Positions 43,517-53,980 of a stretch of DNA of 64,000 bases are shown one piece after another. The notes below the pieces were generated by a model. It saw only the letters and a list, made by a program, of their open reading frames with translations, was not told the DNA's origin and did no database searches. How positions within the stretch are numbered: the stretch's first letter is position 1; every line of letters starts with the position of its first letter. The position numbers were made by a program, and so were the translations under genes. Source of the stretch: Symmetrospora coprosmae (lineage: Eukaryota; Basidiomycota; Cystobasidiomycetes; Symmetrosporaceae). Location: contig VUYT01000006.1 in the NCBI GenBank assembly GCA_008802785.1, positions 620,001 through 684,000 of the forward strand, written 5' to 3'.

Positions 43517-45034
43517 ATGGCGGGATCTAGCGAGGATCGCAATGCTGCTCAGCAATGCTGGCTCATGAAAGCCGAGCCCGGTGAGACGTCGACATCGACA
43601 TTGTGCTGGAAGCGCTACCGTCGCAGTGCTCTGACCACCTGCTTGGCTGCAATGTCCGCAGATACGCGCATGGTCAAAGGTGAGCAAAGGACGCGCAAGA
43701 GCGGACCTGTTCGCAGAACGTTGATGCGGCGGCTGCGCGACAGGCAAGGACGTGGCCTTCTCCGTGGACCACTTTGAGGCAATGGGGTATGTGCCCGATG
43801 CCGCTTGCAATGCAAGACAAGACAGTCAGCAGGGAGCTCGGCTGCTGATGACGACGCGCCTCGTGATCAAAGGACCTCGCACTGGGATGGAGTGCGAAAC
43901 GCGCTTGCGAAAAAATACATGAAGGAAGGGATGAAGCTCGGCGACAAGGTAGACTGAGCGTCGAATCAGCGGGCATGAGCGGTGAAAGCTGATTCTGGCG
44001 CGTCTCCATCTTGTGCAGGTCCTCTTCTACCACTCTAACACGAAAGTGCCCGGTAGGTTCTCTGGCTTTGGCCCTTGTCGCGCATGTGGAAGTGCGCGAA
44101 ACCCGCTCATGTATGGTGTACGTCCTCAGGCGTGGCTGCATTCGCAGAGGTGAGTCACTTGAGCCGCCTCGCAGGCTGGCGGAGTAGCTGAAATAGCCTC
44201 GATACGGCACAGGTAGTCAAGGAGGGCTACCCGGATCGTGAGTCTCGTCATTTGAGGACTCGAGGTGTGTGTTGTCTGCTCACCAGTTTCTCCTCGCTCA
44301 GACACCGCCTGGGACCCGTGAGTTGGCTGACATGCCGTGGGAGAACGAGGCTCACACTGGCAATGTCGGTATCAGAGAGCACCCATACTACGATGCGAAG
44401 AGCAAGCAAGATGCGCCCACCTGGTACATGGTAAGTCGTCGGACCGGTTCGTCTGCAAGGCAGTGCTACTATCTGGCTCATCTCCGCTCTCGAAACCAGG
44501 TCGATGTGGCGTTCCGGGAGCGCGCAGCACATCTTGTCCCGCTAGCTTTGTACAAGGCGCTGGCGGAGCGCTCCCAGCTACCGGCAGCGGTGTCGTATCT
44601 GAACAAGGAGCACCTTGATGCCATCAAGGCCATGCCGCTCATCAACAAGGGGCGATTGTCGGTCCAGCCCGTCTCGAGTGTGCGTGCTGCATTCACTGGC
44701 CGGCTGCTGCTTTATATCCGAGTTGACATGCTGTGTCCAGCTCGCATACGACGCCACAGTCCTCCTGGCCAAGAATGGCGGCTTCGACGAGCTGGTGCAG
44801 AAACCCAAGAAGCAGGGCAAGAAAGCGGCGGCTGCCGACCCCGTCGCGGACGGCTCGGACACGGCTCCGACCACTGCTCCGCGCGAAGAAGACCCAGAGC
44901 GAGGTGGCCACGACGCGGACGGAGCCTCGACTCTTGCAACGAAGCGGAAGAAGCGCGTCAAGCCCGAGTCGGACGACAAAGTCGATCCTGATGCTGCGGT
45001 AGCTCCGAGGCGGTCCAAAAGGAAGACTGCGTAA
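43517..45034 (+). CDS. THYN1: EVE-domain protein, thymocyte nuclear protein 1 type
   Basis: Small nuclear EVE (PUA-like) protein; the family is proposed to bind modified cytosine in DNA. Eleven exons can be traced. The joined protein reads QQCWLMKAEPDTRMVKGKDV, AFSVDHFEAMGTSHWDGVRN, YMKEGMKLGDKVLFYHSNTK, VPGVAAFAEVVKEGYPDHTA and WDPEHPYYDAKSKQDAPTWY. Then come MVDVAFRERAAHLVPLALYK, INKGRLSVQPVSSLAYDATV and a Lys/Arg-rich tail ending PRRSKRKTA that looks like a nuclear-localisation region. Exon 2 (43662-43679) is an 18-nt micro-exon encoding most of DTRMVKG. The WLMKAEP and SVQPV signatures make the family call firm. The basic tail of about 80 residues is an extension beyond the EVE fold. Confidence 0.93.
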
Positions 45035-45853
45035 AGGGACCCTTCCCCGCGCTCACAGCTCGCCGCTTGCCGCTCCCACCCTCCGCAATGCGAAGCGTCT
45101 TCTCGATGTGGTGTCGCGGAGAGACGCGTCAATGCCGAGAGACGGCTATGGACGGCGACGGAGGGCCACCGAAAGCGGAGCCTGCTCCGGTCGGCGGCGG
45201 AGGACGACTGCAAAGATGAGGGAGGGATACAGTATACAGTCGCATTAAATGCTCGAGATGGTGGTCTGTCAGAAGGACCGGGGAGACTGCATCGGTGCAC
45301 TCGTGTCCGGCGAGAGCGAAGTCGCACTTCGGCTTCAAGACAACTCCGTGTGATGTCATTCAAGCTCAGCAGTGGCCTCATCCTTGTGGTAACGAGGCTG
45401 CACGTCCGACATGCCTCGATAGAGTTCGCATCTAGCGGCGGTAGAATGCCGCTACTGAACAGGCCTCAATCTCGAGCGTCCGACTCCCCCAACCATTGGA
45501 AAAACAAGCGAAGAAATTGCTGCAAGAGCAGTGACGTGCAACTTGGAACAAGCGACTGATGCGTGCTGTCCCATGCTTTCCACAAGATGTCGCTTCTCTT
45601 CCCACCATCGGATCCGCCTAATGCAGCCAGACCCACGTCCCGACAGTCCCGTCGGGCAGCGCGGACTTCTGTGACCATCGTCCCTCAATGAGCAACGCGT
45701 CCAGTGGTACCACTTCCGAGTTACTGGTCGAAGTAGATCTTGGGGCATCGGGGCATCGGGGCATCGGGGCACTGCTCCGAGCTCTGCGCTTTCCTCTTCC
45801 TGACCTAGGGCACTTGGGCTCTCTGCTTTCGAGGCGGCAGCGACGAGGGGCTC
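45035..45853. promoter_or_regulatory. Upstream region of the zinc-finger gene
   Basis: 819 bp with no supported gene. It ends with the GGGGCATC repeat (listed separately) about 85 bp before the zinc-finger start codon. Confidence 0.45.
45742..45771. repeat. GGGGCATC tandem repeat
   Basis: Three perfect tandem copies of GGGGCATC plus a partial fourth, close upstream of the C2H2 zinc-finger gene. Each unit carries a run of four guanines. Confidence 0.85.
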
Positions 45854-47775
45854 ATGTCCGCGAGCGGACGAGGCGGCGGAGCTCCGTCGTCATCATCAAC
45901 ATCGAGGTCAGGCTCGTCCCTCCACCGACCGAGAAGTCTTTACGACATCGAAGGCGATCTTGCAGCTTTCGCTGGTCAGTGCTGCCCTGTATTTTGGATC
46001 CAGGAGGAGGCGCTGATAGAAGCGCTGGTTTTGGCAGAAACTCCCCGCATCAGGACACCTGGGCTTGCAGATCGACTGCGTGAGAGGCTATTCTACCTAC
46101 TGGGCCGTGTCTCCAATCAACTGAAGCCACTCTGTCCAGCTCCGCTGCCAAGACCGGCATCACCGTCTCCTTTTGGGCATCTGCCGCGCGAGACAAGCGA
46201 CTTTGGCAGTCTGGCGCGAGGTGAGCCACTCTCCGCGGTACACTTAAACTGCCAGTCAAGCTCATACGGTACATCCACTCGTTCAGGCACACAACCACGG
46301 CAAAGTACCCAAGGCGACTTCCGGCCGTTCGGGCCGCTCCCATCGCTCTTCTCGAGTCTTCAAGGCGGCGCTGGCCCTACGTTGCCAGCATTAGCCATCT
46401 CCAACATCCCCTTCCCGCAAGGTCGCGGTCGTGGGCGGGGAAGAGGGTCTTCCCCGAGTCTGCCTCGACTCTCCGATCTGAATTTGGGAGATCTCGACAT
46501 GTCCATGACCCCGTCCGCACAAGCCTCCCTCCTCCCGCCTGTACCGGATCTTACACAAGGCGGTCTTCCGTCCCTACGCCGCCGTCCTTCCGCCGTTGGC
46601 CAGGAACGTCTGCCAGAACCGCTCGGCTTGGATGCGTCTTTCCCCGTGACACCCTCTCTATCGCGCTCATCGTCAACGCGGCCAGCTCGGGGTGGTCTAC
46701 CCTCTTTGTCCGCCAATGCTTCCTTGCAATCGCTTAGTGATCCCTTCCGGCGTCCTCCATCGCCGTTCCAGCCACAGCGGTCCCTGCGGCGACGAACCAG
46801 TGGCCACCTGTCCCTCTCCGACGATGCCATGCAAGACGACCTGGGTTTTGACGATCCCACAGCAGCAGGCAGGAGCGGTCTCGGAGACAGTCGAGGCATC
46901 CCCCAAACCGAACAATCGAGACGATCAGCCTCGCCGGCAGCACACCGGCCGCTTTCGCTTCTTGATCCCCCTTCCTTCGGCTATCCTGCCGAGGGCGGCT
47001 ATTACGATCCATACGACGTCGGATGCCTTTCCCATCCCTCCTCGCTCCCGCCAAGAGCGTCCTCGCCGCAGCTGCGCGGCTCTTCCAACATGCTCACAGA
47101 TCTGCCTGACCTGTCGTCGCTGCCGCCACTACCGTTCACAGCCCCAGTCTCCTCTGCTTCGCATCCCAGTCTCGCCCGGTATGCTTCTTTCACCGACTTC
47201 CGGACGCCATTGACAGGTGGCATGTCCGGCCTGCCTCGAGGAGAAAGTACCGGCAGCGTCGGCATCTCGAACTCCTCATCTGGTTCGGGTTCGACGTCCT
47301 CGCAGTATACGTGCTCCGACTGGTGGGTTGGCTACAGCTCGCTTATTGAGAGGAAGAGCGCTCTGTCGATGCTGACGCTTCCTCATCATGCGTGATTACA
47401 AGCGGGACCGTCTGGGCTCGCAAGGCCGACTTTGACCGACATGTACGTGCGGCTAGCTACTGCCCGTTGCGATCTTCAGTTACTGACCTCTGCCCGCCCC
47501 TCAATCAGGTCCGTACCCACACAGGGGAGAAGTGCGTAGGACACCTGTGCCAGTCTCCCATCTCTCGACAAGCTGACCGATATCGAGCTTCGCAGACCCT
47601 TCCAGTGCGATCTCTGCGATAAGGGCTACGCACGAAAAGACGCCTTGCTGTGGGTGATGGCCGGTCCTCGTCATGCATGGCGAGCACCTGACTGAAACTA
47701 TGCATTGACTCGGCTAGACGGCACCAGCGTACCGTACACGCTTCTACGCTGGAGGCGACGCGGTATACCGGGTAG
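45854..47775 (+). CDS. C2H2 zinc-finger transcription factor
   Basis: Predicted nuclear DNA-binding protein of 547 aa from exons 45854-47322, 47403-47442, 47509-47531, 47596-47649 and 47718-47775. The long first exon is Ser/Pro/Leu-rich and disordered, with an [10 protein letters not shown] run. The two C-terminal fingers are assembled from small exons: CSDCGTVWARKADFDRHVRT H, linker TGEKPF, then CDLCDKGYARKDALLRHQRT VH. The canonical C-x2-C-x12-H-x3-H spacing in finger 1 appears only after splicing (TG^C makes the second Cys). The protein ends shortly after finger 2 (ASTLEATRYTG). An ILWF-like start segment (GDLAAFAGQCCPVFWIQEEA) near the N-terminus may be a short conserved helix. Targets unknown. 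Confidence 0.85.
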
Positions 47776-48053
47776 ATGGTGGCAGACAGAGGCGGCGGAT
47801 AAAATGTGTCTAATAGCCCGCACCTGTCGCGCTCGCTAGCAATATATGCCTCTTCGCACATCGCGACGGACTGCGATGTGACCCAACTGCCGTGTGATCT
47901 GTCCCTGTCGCGCGTGTGTCTGGCGCAAGCCGGGGCATCGCCGAGCAAGCTTTCGAGATCCGAAGTCTCGAGCGGTCGGATCTCGAGCAGGTCGAGGCCC
48001 GGCTGGGCCATTAAGAGTAGCTCGCTTGCGGCAGCATGCTCCAGTGTTGTACC

Positions 48054-48632
48054 CTATCCGTCCGCCTTGCGAGTGCCTCTGAACCGGTCTCCCTGATCGC
48101 CAACGAGCATACCGCTCTGGCTGAGCTGTTTTAGCTGGCGTTTGCCGCTCGAGTACAGGCTCTTGATCTTCTTCTGTGGACATTGATGCAGTAAGCGGTA
48201 GAGCACGGCCTGCAGCGAGAAGCAATGCACACAGGTGCTCTGAACGCACCAGATCGCGCTCAGTTTTGTGCTGCTCGAACTCGGCACGCACCCAGGAGAC
48301 AGTCTCCTGACGGCTCCGCAGATCTCCGAGGCCTGTACAGCAAGAGAGCACTGTGCTTGTCAGCCTTGGTACAGCAGACACGACTCTGAATCGCGTTTGC
48401 GCACCTCGAGTATTGCGGATGAAGGAGCGATACAAAGCGACCACCTTGGACCGGACCAGGAACTGTAGCGAACGGCAGTCAGCTTGCATCTACTTCCGAG
48501 CATCTTGCGCGTTATACGCACATGGTCGAGCGTGAGGCCTGCATCGGGCCCGTCAGCCGCGAACCTGGAGGTCCTCCTCGGCGGAGGCACGGTCGAGGCT
48601 GAGCGAATGAGGATGGCTTTGACAAGTCGCAT
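48054..48632 (-). CDS. LYRM2: LYR-motif protein, LYRM2-like
   Basis: Small mitochondrial matrix protein of the LYR (complex I/Fe-S assembly) family. Exons 48522-48632, 48405-48462, 48250-48332 and 48054-48173 give 123 aa. The presequence-like start MRLVKAILIRSASTVPPPRR is followed by AGLTLDHFLVRSKVVALYRS (LYR motif), FIRNTRGLGDLRSRQETVSW, VRAEFEQHKTERDL, KKIKSLYSSGKRQLKQLSQS and a charged tail. This matches the human LYRM2 order (LTLKQF...LLYR...EEF...QLKEL). In-frame Met codons at 48680 and 48692 are alternative starts. The 3' end lies 278 bp from the converging zinc-finger gene. Confidence 0.87.
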
Positions 48633-48901
48633 TCGGTTGACAGGTGCGGCGACCTTATGGGAGATGCGTAGAGTGGCCATTTCTGCTTTCATCTGTGGAT
48701 GCCAAAGGCGGAGATGGATAAGGGAAGAAGACGCGGTCTGGTGGCGAGGGTCACTTCGATCTCGGAGCTGGCTCCGAGGCAGGAACCTGCTCAAACGCTC
48801 TCTGCTCTCGCCAAATCTGCAAAGATGCTATACGAGCGCACCTTATTACTGCCAATCACTGCGAACCGAACTGAACGCAATCGTTCTCGCTGGAAGATCC
48901 G

Positions 48902-49909
48902 ATGAAAGCCGACCTTCCGTCTGTTGAAAGGCTGCTCTCTCCGCCCGCAAAGTCAACTTATCGAGATCAGACGGCAGTGACCGCGTCACGAGGCGGACTC
49001 TCGGTATCGACCTTGGTGGTTTGTGCGTTCTCTCTAGTCCTCAGCTACGAAGCGACCAGCCAGAAGGCCGTGTCGCGCGCGCTCCATGCAGTGGACAGGC
49101 TCGATCAGGTCTCGAGCGCGAAGATCGATAAAGGCGACGCATGCGAGACTGCAAGTGTAGGGTTGAAATACGCCCCGTATCTTCGCCTGGTGTCGGGGAC
49201 TCCGATGCTAACACGTCCGCCGGTCGGACCTCCGACCGAAGCTCGCTGCCCAATCACGACCTCTCAGCCGCGCCAGGCACCCGCCTCGTTAGCTGCATTA
49301 CTTCCTTCTTTGTGCAAGGCACGGCTAGCGCGCCACGCCAGCTGGAAGATAGCGCATTGTGCTCGGCGCCCTCCTCTTCTTCCTCGACAGCCACCACCTC
49401 CTGCTGCTCAAAACAAGTTCTTCCGTCAAGCCGCTGAAAGAGGCTGGCAGCAGCGGGGTACCGGTCAAGAGGCAACTGTCACTTCCCGTCCTACTTCTCT
49501 GTTCCTCGCTCCTCGAGCGCGTGTCAGCTTTCTCCGGTGCGGATCATCGTGGCCGTCAGCCCAAAACACTCCACGACGCCCTCGGCTTCTCCTCCTCTCA
49601 CATGTCTCCCGCAGTCGATCTGTCTATGCAGACGGCTCGAAGAGTGCTACACGTGTGCGCTGTTCGCCCACGAACAAGGTAGCCGGGCTGTGCCGTTGCA
49701 TCCCGGCTTGCGCCTTTGCGTGGAAAGAAGCACGGCCCTCCTTTGCTGCAGCGAGGTGGCAGGCAAGCTGTCGCGCTGCACCAAGTCTGCGTACAATTAC
49801 AACCTTGCTCCGAGCGCTTGCTTGCTTCGTACCTGCTTGCCAAGCTTTGAGCGGGCCCAGAGCAGAACGGAGCCCGCTTCCAGGCAATGATGGACGCCTC
49901 CGGGTGTGA
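48902..49909 (+). CDS. Unassigned open frame, doubtful
   Basis: A 335-codon plus-strand frame. Its first third is protein-like (MKADLPSVERLLSPPAKSTY, a hydrophobic stretch STLVVCAFSLVLSYEATSQ, then AVSRALHAVDRLDQVSSAKI). The rest is Arg/Cys/Pro-rich and reads like non-coding GC-rich sequence. Another frame from 49141 (RVEIRPVSSPGVGDSDANTS...) looks equally plausible, so an intron-containing gene is possible, but I could not build a consistent model. No family recognised. It lies between LYRM2 and F-box gene B, a 1.5-kb stretch otherwise without a gene. Confidence 0.22.
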   Translation: MKADLPSVERLLSPPAKSTYRDQTAVTASRGGLSVSTLVVCAFSLVLSYEATSQKAVSRALHAVDRLDQVSSAKIDKGDACETASVGLKYAPYLRLVSGTPMLTRPPVGPPTEARCPITTSQPRQAPASLAALLPSLCKARLARHASWKIAHCARRPPLLPRQPPPPAAQNKFFRQAAERGWQQRGTGQEATVTSRPTSLFLAPRARVSFLRCGSSWPSAQNTPRRPRLLLLSHVSRSRSVYADGSKSATRVRCSPTNKVAGLCRCIPACAFAWKEARPSFAAARWQASCRAAPSLRTITTLLRALACFVPACQALSGPRAERSPLPGNDGRLRV

Positions 49910-50100
49910 CCTGGCCTTCGTAATGTATGTACGCAGCTTCATAGTGCCGCATGAAGCTTATTGAGGCCTGTTTCGATGCGAATCTTTCCTGTACCTGAGT
50001 GGCAAATTCCCGCTGACGTCGCATGGAGACGCGTCGGACCCCCGACCCAAACCCCCTGGCTGACCTCCGCTTTCGCCTCTTGACTCCGCTCCAACCAGTT

Positions 50101-50119
50101 CCTGTATGTGATATACAGG
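50101..50119. repeat. Short hairpin before F-box gene B
   Basis: CCTGTAT and ATACAGG form a 7-bp perfect stem with a 5-nt loop, 42 bp before the start codon of F-box gene B. It is unrelated in sequence to the hairpin before paralog A. Confidence 0.5.
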
Positions 50120-50160
50120 ACTCAAGCCAGAGAAGACAGAACAGCAACAGCGTACGCACG

Positions 50161-53100
50161 ATGCCACCGAAACGAAGAAGCTCCCGACGCTCAGCAGCGG
50201 CGCCCGTCAACTACGCCGAGGTCCCCACCGCCCTCAGTCACGATGACGGTGACGAGACGCTTGTGGACGAGCGTGAGCTTCTCCGGACTGTCTAATCCAG
50301 ACAGCAGTCGTGACTCTCATATCCACCTTCTCTTCCTTTCAGACCTAAAGGAGGCCCACGAGGAGCAGATCAAGAAGGAGCTCGCCGCCGAGCGCGCCGC
50401 CAGGGAGAAGCTCGAGGAAGAGGATGATGACTTTGGCGGGAATTCAAAGAAGAAGAAGAAGAGCAAGACGGGCAAGAAGGCCAAAGCCAAGAGTGGGCCA
50501 GGTTCTCGGCTGTTCTCCTCGTCTTCGAAGTGCTGATGCTAGTCAATCCCGCCTCCTCTCTGTACAGACGCTGGCAAACTCAGCAACATCTTCTCCCTAC
50601 CCATGGACCTGCTCACCATCGTACGTTTACTGCGTATATACGCCTTGAAAGTCGTTGCAAGCGGCTGACGTTCACGCTCCAGATCTTCACGGAGGTGGAG
50701 CCCGTTGATCTTCTGCACCTATCCCGAGCGAACAAGCAGTGAGTGCGAACGCTAGCAGATGAGCGATCGACTACGGGTGTGCTGATATATGCTGCGCTTC
50801 GTACCATTCCGTCACGCTCAGGCTCAACCAGTTCCTCAGCTCACGAGACGCCATTCCGATCTGGTCCGCGAGTCGCAGGAATCTTCGAGTCTACACTAGT
50901 GCTGCGAGGAGGCATTACTACGCGAGCGACGACGACGACGATGACGATGATGACGAACGCGAGACTTTCGTAATGCCGGACCGACCCGACAACCTCACGG
51001 AGACAGCCTATGCACGCCTGCTTTTTGAGAACGAGTGCTCGGTAAGCACATACCTCAAAGCATGCACTGCTCGGGGTCTAGTGCCTCTGCTGATTTGCCT
51101 TCTCTTTCCGTCCAGGATTGCGAAAACTATGCCACCTGGACGGACTACGCACTGGGCATGAAGCTGTGCAAGGAGTGCAAGCAGGACTCGTGAGTGTTTG
51201 CTCGCGCTCTCATACCCTGTCACTCTTGCTCAGCGGTCTGACACCCCTACCTGGCTATCTCTCTGCAGTCTCGTCAACAAGCAGACGGCTCTCGGCGCGC
51301 TCAAGGGCAGCCAGAGGAAGGCCGTCATCGAGAAGGTCGTCTTTGATCTAGTCCCGCTGCCCGACAAGAAGGGCTACTATTACGTGAGTCTGGCGAGCTT
51401 CATATTCCACAGATCAGGCGAGGTGGCTGACCTGCCTTCGTACCTGTATCTACGGCAGTTGCCCGCCGTTTTCACCCTCCACGACGAGATCAAGGAGAAG
51501 AAGCGCACGCTCAAGAAGGAGGGCGAGTACGACGCCTGGATCGATGCCAAGAAGAAAGAGAGGAAGGAACAGGCAACGTCTGCCAAAGAGAGAGCCGACG
51601 CAACCTGGGTGTGGCTCCGCAAATACAAGCAGTTCGGAAAGGTCAAGCGCGATGAGATTCGGGACGCCTTGAATAGGGAGCAGACTGCGTTCACCGACAA
51701 GAGGCGCAATGCGTACGTCTCATCCATCCAGTCCGGCCTTTCCCGCCACCTGGATGCCGCTAGGTTGCTTGACCCGGAGCTGACGTCCTGGCTGCCTATA
51801 CTTACGCTTTCACAGCATCCGCAAGCACGCCGCCAACGAAGCCTGGTTTGACCAGACCATCTGGGAGGAGTATACTGCGAGCATTGGCGGCAAGCGTCTT
51901 GTAAGCTCGGTGTATCGGCCGGGGCATCGTCATGCGTTTGACCACTTGTCTTCGGGACGCAGATCAACAAGAAGATCGAGTTCACCGAAGCGGAATGGGA
52001 CAAAATCGAGACGTCTCTCGAGGCCAACTTCAAGTCACGCCAGGAGTTCGCCGCGGCTCTCGCCGTGTGGGATAGCAAGCAGCCCATACGCACCTGGCTC
52101 GGAGATATGGGGCGCAGCTACATCCCTTCTGCGGTGCCCGAGATATCCCGGAAGAGATTCAGCTTTGTCGGCGAGGTTCACCAACTTCCGGCGGCTCAGC
52201 CCTTCTTCGACCTTGTCGCTCCCAGTCGAGAGGATTACCCCGACTACGTCGACTGGGTGCTCGTTCAAGATGACTTTGATAAGAACCGAGACCGAGCTTT
52301 CAAGAAAGCGCTCCCGGACATCACAGTGCAGCTCCGCGACCGTCAAATCGCCATCCTCTCGGATCTGGTCGACAAGCTCGCTGAGCAGGGTACGATTGAG
52401 ACGACGTCAGCACAGATCCTTGCTACCATCGCAGACACCGAACCTCCCACGAATGACGAAGACGTCGAAGAAGCAGCCGGCTCCGGCTCTGATGGCGAGG
52501 GAGATGATCATGCCGTCAAGGCCGAGGATGTCGATCACAGCATGTCCTCCGGCGAGGAGCCCGCCGGCAAGACTGCTGCAACCACATCAGGATCTATCGA
52601 GACCAGCAAAGAGCGCATGCAGAAGCTCAAAGCATCCAGCAACCCTCAGGTGCAGGCTCTCCGAGCGCTGTACGCGGCTATCACCGGATTCCGAGCCGTC
52701 TTTCTATGCCGTGCGTATCTGGATCAGCGCGGGAGTCAACCAAGTACGGTTGTCTGACGAGAACGCATTGTTCAACTCACCCAGGAAAGTGCAATTCGTC
52801 ATCTTACCACGAGCCGAAGCTGCTCCCGGTCGATGCGCTCCTGAAGCACTCACACTTTCTCGAAGTTCCATATCAACGAAACTACGACGAGCGCATTACC
52901 GACTACATCGAGTACGCAATGAAACACAAGCCATCTAAATGGCAGTCGGACCACGTCATTCACCCCCGCGCAGTTGGAATTGCTTTTGACATCCTGCAGG
53001 CATGCCACAACAAGCACAACGAAGAGATCACAAGTGAAGCCGACCAGACAGAGACTAGAGGTCAAACAGCTGCAGCGGCCGAGGCGACGAACGATGCCAC

Positions 53101-53598
53101 CGAGACAGCCGTGGCTATCACGACCAGTGCGACAACTCCGATCAACCAGACCAGCGCTGCTCCGCCGGCTCAGCCTGCGAAGGCAACACCCATCGGCGTT
53201 GTGGCCGACCCGCAGACGCGGGCAGATGTCACCGCATTCGACGCCAAGTACCGCTACATCTGCGCGGGACCGGGCTATTGCGGCCCACACCACGAGTATG
53301 ACCTCAAATATGACCAGCACACAGGGAAGTACTGCCGGGGCTGGGAGGACATGGTAAGTCGGTTCTTACTGCCTCCTACTCTATCTCGGACTGCCCGCTA
53401 AAGTTGTGACGTACTTTGCGCTACCTTCAGCTACTGCACGTCATCCGTCATGTCAATGGACAGGAGCTCGCTGAGGACGCCGAGCTGCTTGACGAAATCG
53501 ACGTTCACATCGTCAAGGTCCCGCGCAAGATGGCCACTCAGCACACCAACACGTGGACACACCACTACGTCTCGCCCAAGTACACGACCAACTACTGA
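50161..53598 (+). CDS. F-box protein with CxxC zinc module, paralog B
   Basis: Predicted SCF substrate receptor. It opens MPPKRRSSRRSAAAPVNYAE, like paralog A. A Lys/Glu-rich segment leads into the F-box: LSNIFSLPMDLLTIIFTEVE, LLHLSRANKQLNQFLSSRDA and IWSASRRNLRVY. A (D)n run follows. Then comes YARLLFENEC, with SDC giving the first CxxC pair, TWTDYALGMKLCKECKQD (second pair), and FDLVPLPDKKGYYY. The charged region EKKRTLKKEGEYDAWIDAKK, the block LRDRQIAILSDLVDKLAEQG and the C-terminal domain (LKHSHFLEVPYQRNYDERIT ... VSPKYTTNY) all parallel paralog A, but the Gly/Pro-rich end of A is absent. Exon borders follow good donors such as GTACGT and GTAAGC. Substrate unknown. Confidence 0.8.
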
Positions 53599-53980
53599 GG
53601 ACGCGCCATCGCGAAGCCCGTCTCGAGCCTGCGGTAAACAACGACTTTGGTCGCCCGCTGTGCGTCCGTACGACAAACGAGATCGGCGCCATCGATCCAC
53701 AATTTCCCACCATTCGGCCTTCAGTACACAGGCGTTGCACAGGCGTCCTCATGCAATGAGCACCCTATCCGTCACTTAGAAGCAGCAGCGCAGTGATCTG
53801 CGCAATACCGTCTCCGCCATCCCATCACTCTATCCTGCGCCGCGTGCGGCCGTCTGCTAAACCCCTGACATGCAATGCACAATTTGCCGTGCCGAAGAGA
53901 GTGTCATTGCCCTTGCTTGCAGCGTCAGGATAAGAGTGTCAACAACATACTGATTGAGCGGTCAACAACTCTGCTCCACT
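53599..53980. other. Convergent intergenic region
   Basis: 381 bp between F-box gene B (plus) and PCH2 (minus) stop codons; no feature seen. Confidence 0.5.

Noticed and set aside
47836-48011. Minus-strand frame starting MAQPGLDLLEIRPLETSDL just after LYRM2
   Set aside because: Only about 30 residues look protein-like before it becomes antisense to the zinc-finger exons; too short to support a gene.
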